From Actinomycetota bacterium (GTDB lineage: Bacteria; Actinomycetota; Geothermincolia; Geothermincolales; RBG-13-55-18), in contig JABLXL010000024.1 of assembly GCA_013178005.1 (NCBI GenBank), positions 1 to 50,902 of the forward strand: 50,902 bases of DNA, in the 5' to 3' direction. Position numbers and translations under genes: made by a program. The notes beneath the pieces were generated by a model. It saw only the letters and a program-made list of their open reading frames with translations, was not told where the DNA came from and did not search any database. Of the stretch, positions 7,567 through 16,365 are shown piece by piece; position 1 is the stretch's first letter, and each line of letters starts with the position of its first letter.

Positions 7567-7648
7567 CCTAAAACACCCCTCCTTTTGATGTTTTCTTTTT
7601 CGCCCAAAGAGGTCTTCCGACCTTCCCTACATCGGGGTCAGGACTTCG

Positions 7649-7716
7649 TCGGCGTCAACGTTCCCGCTGAGCGTTCCCTGCCTCCCCGGTATCGGCGCCA
7701 CCGTTCCCGCCGAGCG
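7649..7716. repeat. Two 25-bp direct repeats, 43 bp apart
   Basis: 7649-7673 and 7692-7716 match at 22 of 25 bases (TCGGCG, then CGTTCCCG in both). They lie in the 225-base gap between the SDR stop codon and the protein A start. The role is unknown. Confidence 0.6.
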
Positions 7717-7791
7717 CCAGGCGGCACCTGCTTTCCCGGCATCGCGGCCGGGCGCCGTCCCCTGCCCGTGAGTCGCGGGGGCCAGGTCGGG

Positions 7792-8610
7792 TCAAGCGAT
7801 CTTCGCATCGCGCATCGGCTTCATCAATCCCCGGCTGAAGACCGCGCGCACCAGCCCGGGGCTCAGGCGCTGCATGATCCAGAAAGCCCGGGCCAGGGCG
7901 GTTACGACGATGATGGCCCGGTTGCGCTCCACGCCGCGCAGGATGGCGCGGGCGCACTTGTGCGGGGGCAAGCCCTCGGGGGCCAGCTCCATCATCTTCC
8001 CACGGTCCAACCCGATGAGCTCGCAGCTCTCGTAGATGGGGGTGCGGATGAACCCCGGGCAGACCACGCTGACCTTGACCCCGTAATGGGCCGCCTCGGC
8101 GCGCAACGCGTTGGAGAGGCCGACCACGCCGTACTTGCTGGTGGTGTAGGAGATCTCTCCCGTGGCCGGGACGAGTCCCGCCAGGGAAGCGGTGTTCACG
8201 ATGTGTCCGTGCCCCTGCTCCACCATCAGCGGGTAGGCGGCCATCACGCCGTGGACCACGCCATAGAGGTTGGTGTCGATGACGCGGCGCCAGTCGCTGT
8301 AAGAGAAATCCTGGGCCTCTCCCGCGATGACGATGCCGGCGTTGTTGAACATGTAGTCCAGTCGCCCGCGCGCGCGGACGGTATCCTGCACCACCTTTTT
8401 CACCGCCTCGAGCTCGGTGACGTCCAGGGGCGCCCCCACCGCATCGTATCCCCGTCCCGCCAGCGCGCCCACCGTCTCCTCCAGCAGGGAAGCGTTGATG
8501 TCGGCCAGGGTGACCAGCGCCCCGCGACGGCACAGCTCCTCGGCGAGAGCGCGCCCTATGCCCGAGGCCCCGCCGGTTATGATGGCCGTCTTGCGAGCGA
8601 ATGGGTCCAC
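7792..8610 (-). CDS. Short-chain dehydrogenase/reductase (SDR), classical type
   Basis: A 272-residue NAD(P)-dependent oxidoreductase of the classical SDR family. The Rossmann glycine motif TGGASGIG is at residues 12-19, NNAG at 89-92, and the catalytic Ser/Tyr/Lys are in NTASLAG and YTTSK (Tyr155, Lys159). An Asp after the second strand (LADIN) favours NAD(H). A C-terminal extension with a hydrophobic patch (AIIVVTALARAFWIMQRL) may contact membrane or lipid substrates, as in SDRs acting on acyl or sterol-like compounds. GTG 8610 follows AGGAGGAGGCAG. Substrate unknown. It is probably downstream of the ferredoxin gene but 179 bases away. Confidence 0.9.
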   Translation of the reverse strand: MDPFARKTAIITGGASGIGRALAEELCRRGALVTLADINASLLEETVGALAGRGYDAVGAPLDVTELEAVKKVVQDTVRARGRLDYMFNNAGIVIAGEAQDFSYSDWRRVIDTNLYGVVHGVMAAYPLMVEQGHGHIVNTASLAGLVPATGEISYTTSKYGVVGLSNALRAEAAHYGVKVSVVCPGFIRTPIYESCELIGLDRGKMMELAPEGLPPHKCARAILRGVERNRAIIVVTALARAFWIMQRLSPGLVRAVFSRGLMKPMRDAKIA

Positions 8611-8789
8611 CTGCCTCCTCCTTGATCCTCCGGGCCGCGGTTAGTGAGATACCGAGACGCAAGTTATCTATCGACTATCTCCCCAGCCTTGTTAACGGCG
8701 GCACGCGGACAAGATCCAGTTTTACGAACTGCGCCGCGGGAGGTTTTCCCGCATGCACATGCCTCTCCACCAAAGCACCTGCCGGGGTC

Positions 8790-9605
8790 TCAGTCGAACT
8801 TGACGTGGGCGCGGATCTTGGCGTAGGCCTTCTCCAGGAACTCGGGGTCGTCCATGCGTATCTCGATGGCGTTTTCGGGACAGACAGTGGCGCACCTTCC
8901 GCAGGCGCGGCAACGGTCTCCGATCGCCGCGCGCCCGTCCACCACCTCGATGGCCTCGATGTAGCAGTGCCTGGCGCACTTCCCGCACCCCGTGCACGCC
9001 TCCCCCACCGTGATGGATATTCCTTCCAGGCGGGGTTGAATGGGCTCCAGCCATTCGACCGGCACGTAACGAGTGTAGCGGGTTATGCAGCAGCACTCGC
9101 AGCAGAAACAGGTGGTGAGCATGCGCGAGCGGTCCTTGACGTCGAAGATGAAGTTGTCCACCCTCGCTTTCCCCACCACGGGTACCAGCCCCGCCTCCAC
9201 CGCCTTGCGGGCGTGCGCCTTGGCCTCTTCCACGCCCACCTCGTGGCCGGGGAAGCGCTTGATGAGGAGAGCGTCGTCGCCCATCATCAGGCAGCCGATG
9301 TCGCGCGGGTAATGATTGCACTTCCACCCCTCCCGACAGCCGCAATAATCCACGATCACGCGGTGTGAGGCCTCTTCGATGAAGCGTTCGAGAAGCGCCA
9401 GGGGCATCGGGATGTCCCCGGGCATGGAGATATCCGCGTTGATGGGCAGCCAGCGCATCTCGGACTTCTCGGGGCGCAGCCAGGGGTGCACCCTGTTCAG
9501 GCCCGGCATCTTCATCGCCGCGCGCAGGGTGAACTCAGCCGCCCGCACGATTCCTTTGCCCAGCCCCTTCCTGATCGCGCCGTCGGACCTCGACACCTCA
9601 GCCAT
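8790..9605 (-). CDS. Cysteine-rich 2[4Fe-4S] ferredoxin-type protein
   Basis: A 271-residue cytoplasmic iron-sulfur protein. The C-terminal third carries two ferredoxin motifs, CTGCGKCARHC (residues ~204-214) and CRACGRCATVCP (~232-243). Before them are two unusual clusters: CGC...C...C (~88-105) and CFCCECCC (~166-173), giving at least twelve more-or-less ordered cysteines beyond a simple ferredoxin. This layout occurs in uncharacterised anaerobe proteins annotated only as 4Fe-4S-binding. It probably passes electrons to an unidentified partner. ATG 9605 is chosen because GAGGGAG lies 8 bases upstream; earlier in-frame starts lack a site. No partner enzyme is fused or directly coupled. Confidence 0.85.
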   Translation of the reverse strand: MAEVSRSDGAIRKGLGKGIVRAAEFTLRAAMKMPGLNRVHPWLRPEKSEMRWLPINADISMPGDIPMPLALLERFIEEASHRVIVDYCGCREGWKCNHYPRDIGCLMMGDDALLIKRFPGHEVGVEEAKAHARKAVEAGLVPVVGKARVDNFIFDVKDRSRMLTTCFCCECCCITRYTRYVPVEWLEPIQPRLEGISITVGEACTGCGKCARHCYIEAIEVVDGRAAIGDRCRACGRCATVCPENAIEIRMDDPEFLEKAYAKIRAHVKFD

Positions 9606-9804
9606 GATCATCACTCCCTCGCAGCCGCCGAGAACGCCTCGCACCCATTATAATTTGGGAAGGCGCGCGTGTAACGTGGTCATGCAGACGGCCATGACAT
9701 GGCAACGCTGGCGGCTATCCACGACGCCTCAACGATCTTTGGAGGCCCGGGCTCTCGTATGGCCGATCACGACCCACCGGTCCATGCTCATGGGAGGAAA
9801 GGAG

Positions 9805-10290
9805 ATGGGCTTGAGGATAAGGAAGGCCACCCCCGCCGACCACGTCGACCTGGCAAGGCTTCGCATCATCATGCTGGAACACATCACCGGCGAGAAATTT
9901 CCGCCTGAGTACCTGCATGAGATGGATTTGTACTTCCAGGAATGGAACGGCGAGGAGCCCCTGTGCCTGGTCGCGGAGGAAGGCGGGCGCATATTGGGAA
10001 GCGTCGCCGTCTCCTTCTCGCTTATCTTTCCCGGCCCTAAGAACCCTACAGGCAGAAAAGCGGAGGTGCATAACCTGGCGGTGTATGAGGAATACCGGAA
10101 CAGGGGCGTGGGCAGGGCCCTCCTCGCCGCCGTGTTGGAGGAGTGCCACACCAGGGATGTAGGCCGCATATCCCTTTACGCCTCGGACATGGGTCGCCCC
10201 TTATACGAGAGTTTCGGCTTCGTCGAGGAGACCATCACGTGCCCGGAGATGCGTTTGTACCCAAAGAGATCGGGCCGCCCGGGACCTTGA
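9805..10290 (+). CDS. GNAT-family N-acetyltransferase
   Basis: A 161-residue acetyl-CoA-dependent transferase. The family's motif A is clear: VHNLAVYEEYRNRGVGRALL, where RGVGRA binds the CoA pyrophosphate. This is followed by LYASDMGRPLYESFGF, the usual C-terminal strand and Tyr region. GGAGGAAAGGAG precedes ATG 9805. An N-terminal insert around residues 25-55 (EKFPPEYLHEMDLYF) resembles the GNATs with a LRxxMxxD-type start, which modify small molecules. The substrate cannot be predicted. It is a monocistronic gene between divergent and convergent neighbours. Confidence 0.88.
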   Translation: MGLRIRKATPADHVDLARLRIIMLEHITGEKFPPEYLHEMDLYFQEWNGEEPLCLVAEEGGRILGSVAVSFSLIFPGPKNPTGRKAEVHNLAVYEEYRNRGVGRALLAAVLEECHTRDVGRISLYASDMGRPLYESFGFVEETITCPEMRLYPKRSGRPGP

Positions 10291-10481
10291 TCTCCCTCTC
10301 GCCCCACGATTATCCCCCGGTAAGCCCTTTCGCGCCTTTTTATAGAGGCTCCCAACCGGGTCACCGCCATGAGCGCGCGCTTTTCGGCTCCATGTGAAAA
10401 GGCGTCGACGGCAAGTGTTTTTCGTCGCCCAGGACATCACGCTGGAGCGATGTGCGCGACCGCCTGTTAACCGGCACGGGC

Positions 10482-10973
10482 CTACTGGCTCCGCACCTTC
10501 ATGAAGGTGGCCATGCTCCTGGCCACGAGGACGTCCTTTTCATCGCGCACCTCCGCTTCGCAGACGGCCACCTCCCCGTCCTCCGCCACCACGCGGCCCC
10601 TTCCCATGAGCGCCCCCTCTCCCGCCGGCGCGACGAAGTTGACCTTCATCTCCACCGTCACCACCCGGCGCGATCCACGGTGAAACATGGTGGCAAGGGA
10701 AACGCCCGATGCCGCGTCCGCCAGGGCGAAGATAACGCCGGGGTGGACGCTTCCACTTTCATCCAGGTGCGCGGGGCCGGCCTCCAGCCTTATAAGGGCG
10801 CCCCCGCGCCACAGCGCCGCGACCTCCATGCCCATCAGGCGGTAGAAGGGCGCGTGTTTCGCGCGGTCCTCGATTATCTCGCGGAACCCATCGTCGAGCT
10901 CGGGATCCACGCCAGGTTCATGTGTCGGGAACCCCTCCGATTGCGCGCTCCCTCCAGCCCTACATGATCTCAT
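10482..10973 (-). CDS. PaaI-type hotdog-fold thioesterase
   Basis: About 163 residues with a hotdog domain. The conserved stretch HPGVIFALADAASGVSLATM corresponds to the HGG...D/E active-site loop and central helix of PaaI thioesterases, with Pro replacing the first Gly. VVTVEMKVNFVAPA is the following strand pair. PaaI enzymes hydrolyse aryl- or acyl-CoA thioesters. The start is uncertain: ATG 10973 overlaps the upstream gene's end by 14 bases, suggesting translational coupling, while a GTG at 10910 would give a shorter protein whose first residues begin just before the conserved domain. It is in an operon with the small cysteine protein. Confidence 0.82.
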   Translation of the reverse strand: MRSCRAGGSAQSEGFPTHEPGVDPELDDGFREIIEDRAKHAPFYRLMGMEVAALWRGGALIRLEAGPAHLDESGSVHPGVIFALADAASGVSLATMFHRGSRRVVTVEMKVNFVAPAGEGALMGRGRVVAEDGEVAVCEAEVRDEKDVLVARSMATFMKVRSQ

Positions 10974-11259
10974 CGAAAAGACGCTTCTCCTCCTCGAGCA
11001 GGGCCTTGAGCTCCTCCCCGCATCCCTCGCTGCACACCATGAAAATGAGGTCCCACCCCTCCTGTTTGGCTTGCGACCCGTCCGCGACCACAAGGCATTC
11101 CAGCTCTCTTCCCCCCACCGATATCTGGACAAGGGTGGCGCTCCCCACGCCCTCACGGTACTTGAAATCCTCCGCCAGGCGCGCGCCGAGGCCATAGACC
11201 TCCGCCCCTGAGGGGATCTTCTTACGACAACAAGCGCACCTGTACACCTCTTCCTCCAT
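10960..11259 (-). CDS. Small cysteine-rich (zinc-binding) protein of unknown function
   Basis: A 99-residue acidic protein. An N-terminal CACC followed near the C-terminus by C-x3-C (VCSEGC) could form a split four-cysteine metal site, with a beta-rich middle (SATLVQISVGGRELECLVV) and a C-terminal helix. I do not recognise the family. ATG 11259 is preceded by GGAGGAAAGGCGGGG. The gene overlaps the thioesterase gene at its 3' end, so the two are likely co-translated, and it could act with the thioesterase; this is inference. Confidence 0.75.
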   Translation of the reverse strand: MEEEVYRCACCRKKIPSGAEVYGLGARLAEDFKYREGVGSATLVQISVGGRELECLVVADGSQAKQEGWDLIFMVCSEGCGEELKALLEEEKRLFDEIM

Positions 11260-11575
11260 CGCGCCCCGCCTTTCCTCCTCGCCGCGGCGTCCCTCCCCGC
11301 CTCTCTTGCCCGGAGCGAATCACGCGGTTCGGGCGATACGTCCTCGCTTTCTGCCGGTCCGCGCGCGGACCACTTTCCTTTGTCGCCCTGCTCCACCTCA
11401 AGGCCTTCATGACCATCCATTCAACCATAGAATAAATGCCCGCATCGTTCAAACCAGGGGCCGGGATGGATGAGAGGTTTATCTCCCAACCTTTTTCAAC
11501 CTGGAGAGCGCCTGCCGAAAGGTGGCGCATGATCCCACTGGCTTGTGCCCACCGTGCAGTGAACCAGGCACGGAC
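11260..11575. other. Gene-free divergent region
   Basis: This region separates the minus-strand small cysteine protein from the plus-strand MBL-fold gene. Open frames here lack sites and motifs. A promoter candidate for the MBL gene is at 11576-11603; no comparable minus-strand promoter was seen. Confidence 0.4.
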
Positions 11576-11603
11576 TTTACGTTAAAGGGAATATGCCTAT
11601 AAA
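11576..11603 (+). promoter_or_regulatory. Candidate promoter of the MBL-fold gene
   Basis: TTTACG (11576-11581), 16 bases, then TATAAA (11598-11603), about 44 bases before the start codon at 11647. The -35 box is imperfect. Confidence 0.45.
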
Positions 11604-11646
11604 CTCTTCGTATGTATTTCGCAGGCGCGGGGAAGGAGGATGTGGC

Positions 11647-12603
11647 ATGGGAGAAATAAAGACCCCCAGGGAAGTGGACCAGGTGGAGATACTCTCCCTA
11701 TCGGACAACTACAACGACCTGGTGTCCATGGACTCCAACGAGATCGTCACCCGGGCGTTGCCCGTGAAGGACCTGCAGGTCAGGGGCTCCGTCCTGGCCG
11801 AGCACGGTTTCTCGGCCCTGGTGAAGACGGTGGCGGAGGAAGGGCCTCACGAACTGCTCTTCGACTTCGGCCTCTCGCCGGTGGCCGTTCCCTACAATGT
11901 GGAGCAACTGGGAATCGACCTATCCAGCGTGGAGGTGGCGGTGCTCTCCCACGGGCACATGGACCATTTCGGAGCCCTTATCCCCACCCTGCAAAGCCTG
12001 CCCCAGAAGCCCGTCCCGCTATACGTGCACCCTTCCGCTTTCAAGGAGAACCGTTACCTCAAGGTGGGAGAAATAAGGGTGAAGTTCCCGCCCGCCGACC
12101 GCGCCGCGTGGGAGGAGGCGGGCGCGAGGATAACCGAGAGCCGGGGCCCGACCCTGCTGGCGGACGGCACCGTCCTCTTCCTGGGCGAGATCGAGCGCGT
12201 ATCGGAATTCGAGCGGGGCATGCCCAACGCCTACTGCGAGAAGGACGGAGAGGAATGCTGGGACCCCATCGAGGAAGACACCGCCATCGTCATGAACCTG
12301 CGGGGCAAGGGCCTTGTGGTTCTCTCGGGCTGTGCCCATTCCGGCATCGTGAACACGGTGGCGTACGCCAGGAAGGTCACCGGGGTGGAGAGGGTGCATG
12401 TGGTCATGGGCGGCTTCCACCTCACCGGTCCCGCCTTCGAGCCCATTATCGAGAAGACCATCGAAGGCCTGCGCTCCTTCGACCCCGACTACGTGGTCCC
12501 AACCCATTGCACGGGACGCAAGGCGGTGATGGCCTTCGAGGAGGCCATGCCCGACCGGTTCCTCCTCAACATGGCGGGCACGCGCCTTACCTTCCGCGCC
12601 TGA
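11647..12603 (+). CDS. Metallo-beta-lactamase-fold protein, COG1237 / methanopterin-synthase-like type
   Basis: A 318-residue di-metal hydrolase-fold protein. The metal motif SHGHMDH (His102, His104, Asp106, His107) is followed by LSGCAHSGIVNTV, MGGFHL and PTHCTG, a set typical of the COG1237 branch related to archaeal dihydropterin (MJ0301-type) enzymes. Bacterial members are mostly uncharacterised; despite the common annotation, there is no evidence here for methanopterin synthesis. ATG 11647 is placed 7 bases after AAGGAGGA. No signal peptide, so cytoplasmic. It is a single gene and its 3' flank is filled by 86-bp repeats. Confidence 0.87.
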   Translation: MGEIKTPREVDQVEILSLSDNYNDLVSMDSNEIVTRALPVKDLQVRGSVLAEHGFSALVKTVAEEGPHELLFDFGLSPVAVPYNVEQLGIDLSSVEVAVLSHGHMDHFGALIPTLQSLPQKPVPLYVHPSAFKENRYLKVGEIRVKFPPADRAAWEEAGARITESRGPTLLADGTVLFLGEIERVSEFERGMPNAYCEKDGEECWDPIEEDTAIVMNLRGKGLVVLSGCAHSGIVNTVAYARKVTGVERVHVVMGGFHLTGPAFEPIIEKTIEGLRSFDPDYVVPTHCTGRKAVMAFEEAMPDRFLLNMAGTRLTFRA

Positions 12604-12607
12604 AACA

Positions 12608-12821
12608 GGCCAAGGGGTCAGGGCTGGCCATAGGCCTAAGGCCTGGGGGCCAGGGCTATCGGCCGATTCAAGCTGTCATAAGAACGCTTTTTCGGCCAAG
12701 GGGTCAGGGCTGGCCATAGGCCTAAGGCCTGTTTCGGCCAAGGGGTCAGGGCTGGCCATAGGCCTAAGGCCTGGGGGCCAGGGCTATCGGCCGATTCAAG
12801 CTGTCATAAGAACGCTTTTTC
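12608..12821. repeat. Cluster of identical 86-bp repeats with a truncated middle copy
   Basis: 12608-12693 and 12736-12821 are identical 86-bp units. Between them 12694-12731 is a 38-bp copy of the unit's start followed by TTTC, so the whole is a 128-bp unit plus a second 86-bp partial. Each unit contains the palindrome TAGGCCTA flanked by GGCC and a TGGCC/GGCCA stem, and ends in GCTTTTTC. It starts five bases after the stop codon of the MBL gene and may act as a terminator or be a repetitive mobile fragment. Confidence 0.9.
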
Positions 12822-13196
12822 TATTGTGTGAAGCAGATGAGAGGCAGGCGGACGTATCGAGGATTATGGTTCTTCTCCTGGAAGTGGGGGTAGAAGAGAC
12901 GGTCGGGCCAGTCGCTGGCCGAGGGATAACCGGTGGTTAAGCTACAGGCATGGGGCGAAAAACAAGAGGCGAAGCGTATGGCCAATACTTTGCGGCGAAG
13001 AGAAAAAATTTCTGGATGGGGAAGAATCCTGCCCTCACGTTTACCCGCACGAGCTCAGCCAGCCTGCTATCGAGGGCTGCAATTGTTGGATGGGGAAGGA
13101 TCCGGCAACCACACCGGAGGCGCCTGGGTTTTCCCTGATTGCGCACATGAACGCGGTCGTCTCCGCGCGCTTTAACCCTTGTGCGGAGGCAAGCGC
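12822..13196. other. Gene-free stretch with a 74-bp-spaced repeat
   Basis: Two related motifs, TGGATGGGGAAGAATCCTGC (from 13013) and TGGATGGGGAAGGATCCGGC (from 13087), lie 74 bp apart and each can form a short GGAT/ATCC hairpin. On the minus strand the first is followed by AAATTTTTTC (near 13002-13011), so it may help terminate ilvD transcripts. No coding gene is evident. Confidence 0.5.
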
Positions 13197-14840
13197 TCAT
13201 TCCAGCACGGCGCCGCGGGAGGCGGACCCCACCAGCTTGACGTATCGGCGCATGAAGCCGGGAGGGACCTCCCGCTCGCCGGGCCGACGTTCCGCGAGCC
13301 GCGCGGCGATCTCCTCCGGGGACAGTTTCACTTCCAGCGAACGGCCCGGGATGTCGATGCTTATCTCGTCTCCGTCCCGCAGCGCGGCTATCGGACCGCC
13401 CACCGCAGCCTCCGGAGAAACATGCCCGATGCAGGGTCCCGAGGTGGCCCCTGAGAAGCGCCCATCGGTGATCAAGGCCACGCGCGTAAAGCCGTGCAGC
13501 TCCAACCCCATGGTCACCGCGAGGGTCTCCGGCATCCCCGGTCCCCCCTTGGGCCCCTCGTTGCGGATCACGATCACCTCTCCCTCGCGCAGGGTTCCCT
13601 CCCTGAGGGCGGCCAGGCAACCGGATTCCGACTCGAAGACCCTCGCGGGGCCCGCGAACCGCCTCATCCCGGGATCCACCGCCGACTGCTTAACCACCGC
13701 TCCCTCCGGCGCCAGGTTTCCATAGAGGACAACCGTTCCTCCTTCAGGGAAATAAGGATTCTCCCGGGAGCGGATGACCCCAACGTCCTTCACCTCGGCC
13801 GCTTCCACCACCTCCATAAGCCTCTGCCCCATGACGTTCACGCTGTCGAGGTGAAGATCCTCCGCTAAGACCTTCATCACCGCAGGCACCCCTCCGGCCC
13901 GGTAGAGGTCCTGGATGCCGTGGGGACCGTTGGGGGCGATCGAGCATAGGGTCGGGATGCGCCGGTTGAGGTCGTTGAAGCGGGAGAGGGGAAGCTCATG
14001 TCCCAGCTCATGGGCGATGGCCGGCAGGTGCAAGGCGGAGTTTGTTGAACCTCCGATGGCCAGGTCCACCATGAGGGCGTTCTCGATGGATCTTTCGTCG
14101 AGGACGCGCCGCGCCGTCAACCCCTCCTCCACCATCTCCACCACCCGCTTCCCCGCCCTCCGGGCGAAGAGCAGCTTCTCCGAGAAGTAGGCGGGCACGT
14201 TGGCGGAACCGGGGATGGTAAGGCCCATGGCCTCCGCCAGGCACTGGAAGGTGTTCGCGGTCCCCATCAGCTCGCACGACCCGCACGTGGCGCAAGTCGC
14301 CGTCGCCAGCTTGTCGAGCAGGTCCGGGTAGTCCTTATGGAAAATGCTACCGGTGCTTCGCGCGGAAAACCTGATGGCGAAAGCGCCCGGCCCGCCCGTG
14401 AGCATGACGGTGGGCAGGTCCAGTCGCGCGGCCGCCATGATCATGCCGGGGATGATCTTGTCGCAGGACGCTATGAGCACCATGCCGTCGAAGAGCATGC
14501 TGCGCGCGTACGTCTCCACCATGTCCGCGATGATCTCTCGCTGGGGCAGGACGTAGCGCATTCCCTCGTTTCCCTCGGTGAAACCGTCGCAGGGCGCGGG
14601 GACGTTGAACTCGAAGGGAATGCCTCCCGCGGCGTGCACTCCCTCCTTCACGCGCTCCGCCAGCGTCCTCAGATGCATGTGTCCGGGGTTCATTTCGGTG
14701 TGGGAACTGGCAACGGCGATGATAGGCTTGGCCTTGAGCTCGTCGATGTCCACTCCCAGACCTTGCATGATGGCGAGACGGGCCACGCTCACGGGGAAGT
14801 CGCTCTCGTCGAAAATAGGACTGCTTTTAGGCTTGCTCAC
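13197..14840 (-). CDS. ilvD: Dihydroxy-acid dehydratase family (IlvD/Edd)
   Basis: A 547-residue iron-sulfur dehydratase, normal length for IlvD, which makes 2-keto acids from 2,3-dihydroxy acids in branched-chain amino-acid synthesis. Signatures seen are SHTEMNPGHMHL, ASCDKIIPGM (Cys126), CATCGSCELMGTANT (183-197), IGGSTNSALHL and TDGRFSGATSGPCIGHVSPEA. The first region has NPGH rather than PCN-H, as in archaeal and clostridial members. Some residues differ from typical IlvD (DGFTEGNEGM for DGIAMGHEGM), so a sugar-acid dehydratase is possible. GTG 14840 follows AAGGAGGA. No other ilv or leu genes are nearby, weakening the biosynthetic assignment. Confidence 0.85.
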   Translation of the reverse strand: MSKPKSSPIFDESDFPVSVARLAIMQGLGVDIDELKAKPIIAVASSHTEMNPGHMHLRTLAERVKEGVHAAGGIPFEFNVPAPCDGFTEGNEGMRYVLPQREIIADMVETYARSMLFDGMVLIASCDKIIPGMIMAAARLDLPTVMLTGGPGAFAIRFSARSTGSIFHKDYPDLLDKLATATCATCGSCELMGTANTFQCLAEAMGLTIPGSANVPAYFSEKLLFARRAGKRVVEMVEEGLTARRVLDERSIENALMVDLAIGGSTNSALHLPAIAHELGHELPLSRFNDLNRRIPTLCSIAPNGPHGIQDLYRAGGVPAVMKVLAEDLHLDSVNVMGQRLMEVVEAAEVKDVGVIRSRENPYFPEGGTVVLYGNLAPEGAVVKQSAVDPGMRRFAGPARVFESESGCLAALREGTLREGEVIVIRNEGPKGGPGMPETLAVTMGLELHGFTRVALITDGRFSGATSGPCIGHVSPEAAVGGPIAALRDGDEISIDIPGRSLEVKLSPEEIAARLAERRPGEREVPPGFMRRYVKLVGSASRGAVLE

Positions 14841-14886
14841 GGGTATCCTCCTTGGGAAGTTCGTGCCCCTTCATCTCGGCACACGG

Positions 14887-15717
14887 CTAGAAGACGCTGT
14901 AGTTCCTGAGGTCCTTCGCCCGCTCCAGGACGCGGGGGAGCACCTCTCCCGTTTTCCCCACGATCCCAACCTCCAGGAGATCCTGGAAATAGCAACCGGT
15001 GGCGTTTATCTCCACCAGGCGGGCCCCCGCCTTCCTCGCGTACTCGGGGATGTAGGCCGCCGGGTAGACCATGCCCGAAGTGCCCAGTATGAGCAACACG
15101 TCCGCCCTCTGCGCCTCGCTTATCGCCCGCGGCATGTCCTGCACGGGTTCGCCGAAACCCACCACGTCCGGCCTGCACACACCCCCGCACCCGCACCTGG
15201 AGGCCACCTTTATGATCCCCTGGATGTCTCCCGCACGCAGCATCTCCACCAGCTCCCGCCCCATGGCGAATAGCTCTTCACGCTCGAGCATGAAGCGATT
15301 GCCGCATACCATGCAGGCGAGACGGTATATATTCCCGTGCACCTCGATGACGTCGGTGTTGCCGGCCTCGCGGTGCAGGTTGTCGATGTTCTGGGTGATG
15401 ACGGTGCGCAGTATTCCCATGCGCTCCAACTCGGCAAGGGCCAGATGACCGGGGTTGGGATGAGCGCGTTCCAGCACCTCCACCATCTCGGAAACGAAGC
15501 CTATCGCCGCTTGTGGCACCTTCGCGCCGCTGAAAAGGGAAGTGAAGATGTCGCCTCCGCCCAGCTCCACGGGATCGAAGCGGTCCCAGAGGCCGCCGGG
15601 GTCGCGGAAGGTGGGTATGCCGCTCTCCGCCGAAACCCCCGCCCCAGTGAAGGCCACCAGCTTCCTCGCCCTCGCGATGTAGGTCGCCGCTTCCTCGATA
15701 AGCCTGTTCTGATCCAA
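14887..15717 (-). CDS. Sir2-family NAD-dependent protein deacylase
   Basis: About 276 residues. Sirtuin motifs are all present: GAGVSAESGIPTFR (residues ~25-38), TQNID (108-112), the catalytic His in VHGNI (127), and the zinc site CMVC (135/138) with CGCGGVC (175-181). The enzyme removes acyl groups from protein lysines using NAD, yielding O-acyl-ADP-ribose and nicotinamide. No Ala-Tyr-Arg desuccinylase signature was looked up, so acyl preference is open. TTG 15717 is chosen, with GAGG 8 bases upstream; GTG three codons earlier is the alternative. A GNAT acetyltransferase is encoded divergently about 195 bases away, so the two might act as an acetylation pair. Confidence 0.88.
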   Translation of the reverse strand: MDQNRLIEEAATYIARARKLVAFTGAGVSAESGIPTFRDPGGLWDRFDPVELGGGDIFTSLFSGAKVPQAAIGFVSEMVEVLERAHPNPGHLALAELERMGILRTVITQNIDNLHREAGNTDVIEVHGNIYRLACMVCGNRFMLEREELFAMGRELVEMLRAGDIQGIIKVASRCGCGGVCRPDVVGFGEPVQDMPRAISEAQRADVLLILGTSGMVYPAAYIPEYARKAGARLVEINATGCYFQDLLEVGIVGKTGEVLPRVLERAKDLRNYSVF

Positions 15718-15912
15718 GCCAAGCACCTCGCTACGATAACCGCTTCGGGTTTCATGACAGCCGACGCCAATATGATAACATGCCGCCGCACCGACGCCGG
15801 GGTGATGGGGGCGGTTGTCCACAAACGTGCACCCGCCCTCTATTCGCCACCCGGCCGGCCGGGGAGATATACTATATACCGGCAAGCGCTTTACCGGAAG
15901 GGAGGTGGGCCG

Positions 15913-16365
15913 GTGCTGGAGATCAAGACGGCTTCTTTAGAGGACGAACAGGATATATTCCGACTGGTGAGAGAGCTGGCGGACGCGGTGGGGTTCGCGG
16001 AGCAGTCGCCCCTGATCGACATCGGCATATGGTCGAGGACCCTGGAGAAAATGCTATCCTCTCCGGACTGGGTCTTTCTTATCGCCCGCGAGGGAGGCGA
16101 GGCGGTGGGGCTCCTGATTTTCTTCATCCGCCCCACCTTGGCCAGCGGCCTGAACCGCGCCACCATCACCGAGATGGTGGTAACCGAGCAAGCGCGGGGC
16201 AAGGGAGTGGGGCGCAGGCTGATTGAGGAAGCGAAGAGGATCGCGCTGGAGAGGGGTTGTACCATCTTCGACGTCTCGACGGAACTCGACAACGCGGGCG
16301 CAGAGGGTTTTTATTCCAAGATGGGCTTCACGCGCCGCCGCAATTACTACGAAGCCCAGCTTTAA
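15913..16365 (+). CDS. GNAT-family N-acetyltransferase
   Basis: A 150-residue acetyl-CoA transferase. The motif A segment ITEMVVTEQARGKGVGRRLIEEA carries the pyrophosphate loop R-G-K-G-V-G-R, and the C-terminal part reads GFYSKMGF, both typical of GNATs of the RimI/PhnO kind. GTG 15913 follows GGGAGG with 7 bases of spacing. It is divergent from the Sir2 gene. The target (protein lysine, N-terminus or small amine) cannot be told from sequence. Confidence 0.88.
   Translation: MLEIKTASLEDEQDIFRLVRELADAVGFAEQSPLIDIGIWSRTLEKMLSSPDWVFLIAREGGEAVGLLIFFIRPTLASGLNRATITEMVVTEQARGKGVGRRLIEEAKRIALERGCTIFDVSTELDNAGAEGFYSKMGFTRRRNYYEAQL

Noticed and set aside
6820-8625. 601-codon open frame on the plus strand
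   Set aside because: It lies opposite the protein A and SDR genes, is rich in Arg/His/Gln as expected for a GC-rich antisense frame, and has no motif or ribosome-binding site.
12822-13196. Small gene spelled by the repeats in front of ilvD's 3' end
   Set aside because: Frames on both strands read through the repeated hairpin motifs without start signals; the DNA repeat is a better explanation.
13197-14840. 6-phosphogluconate dehydratase (Edd)
   Set aside because: Length (547 residues), TDGRFSGAT and CDKIIPGM fit IlvD-type enzymes better, although substrate remains uncertain.
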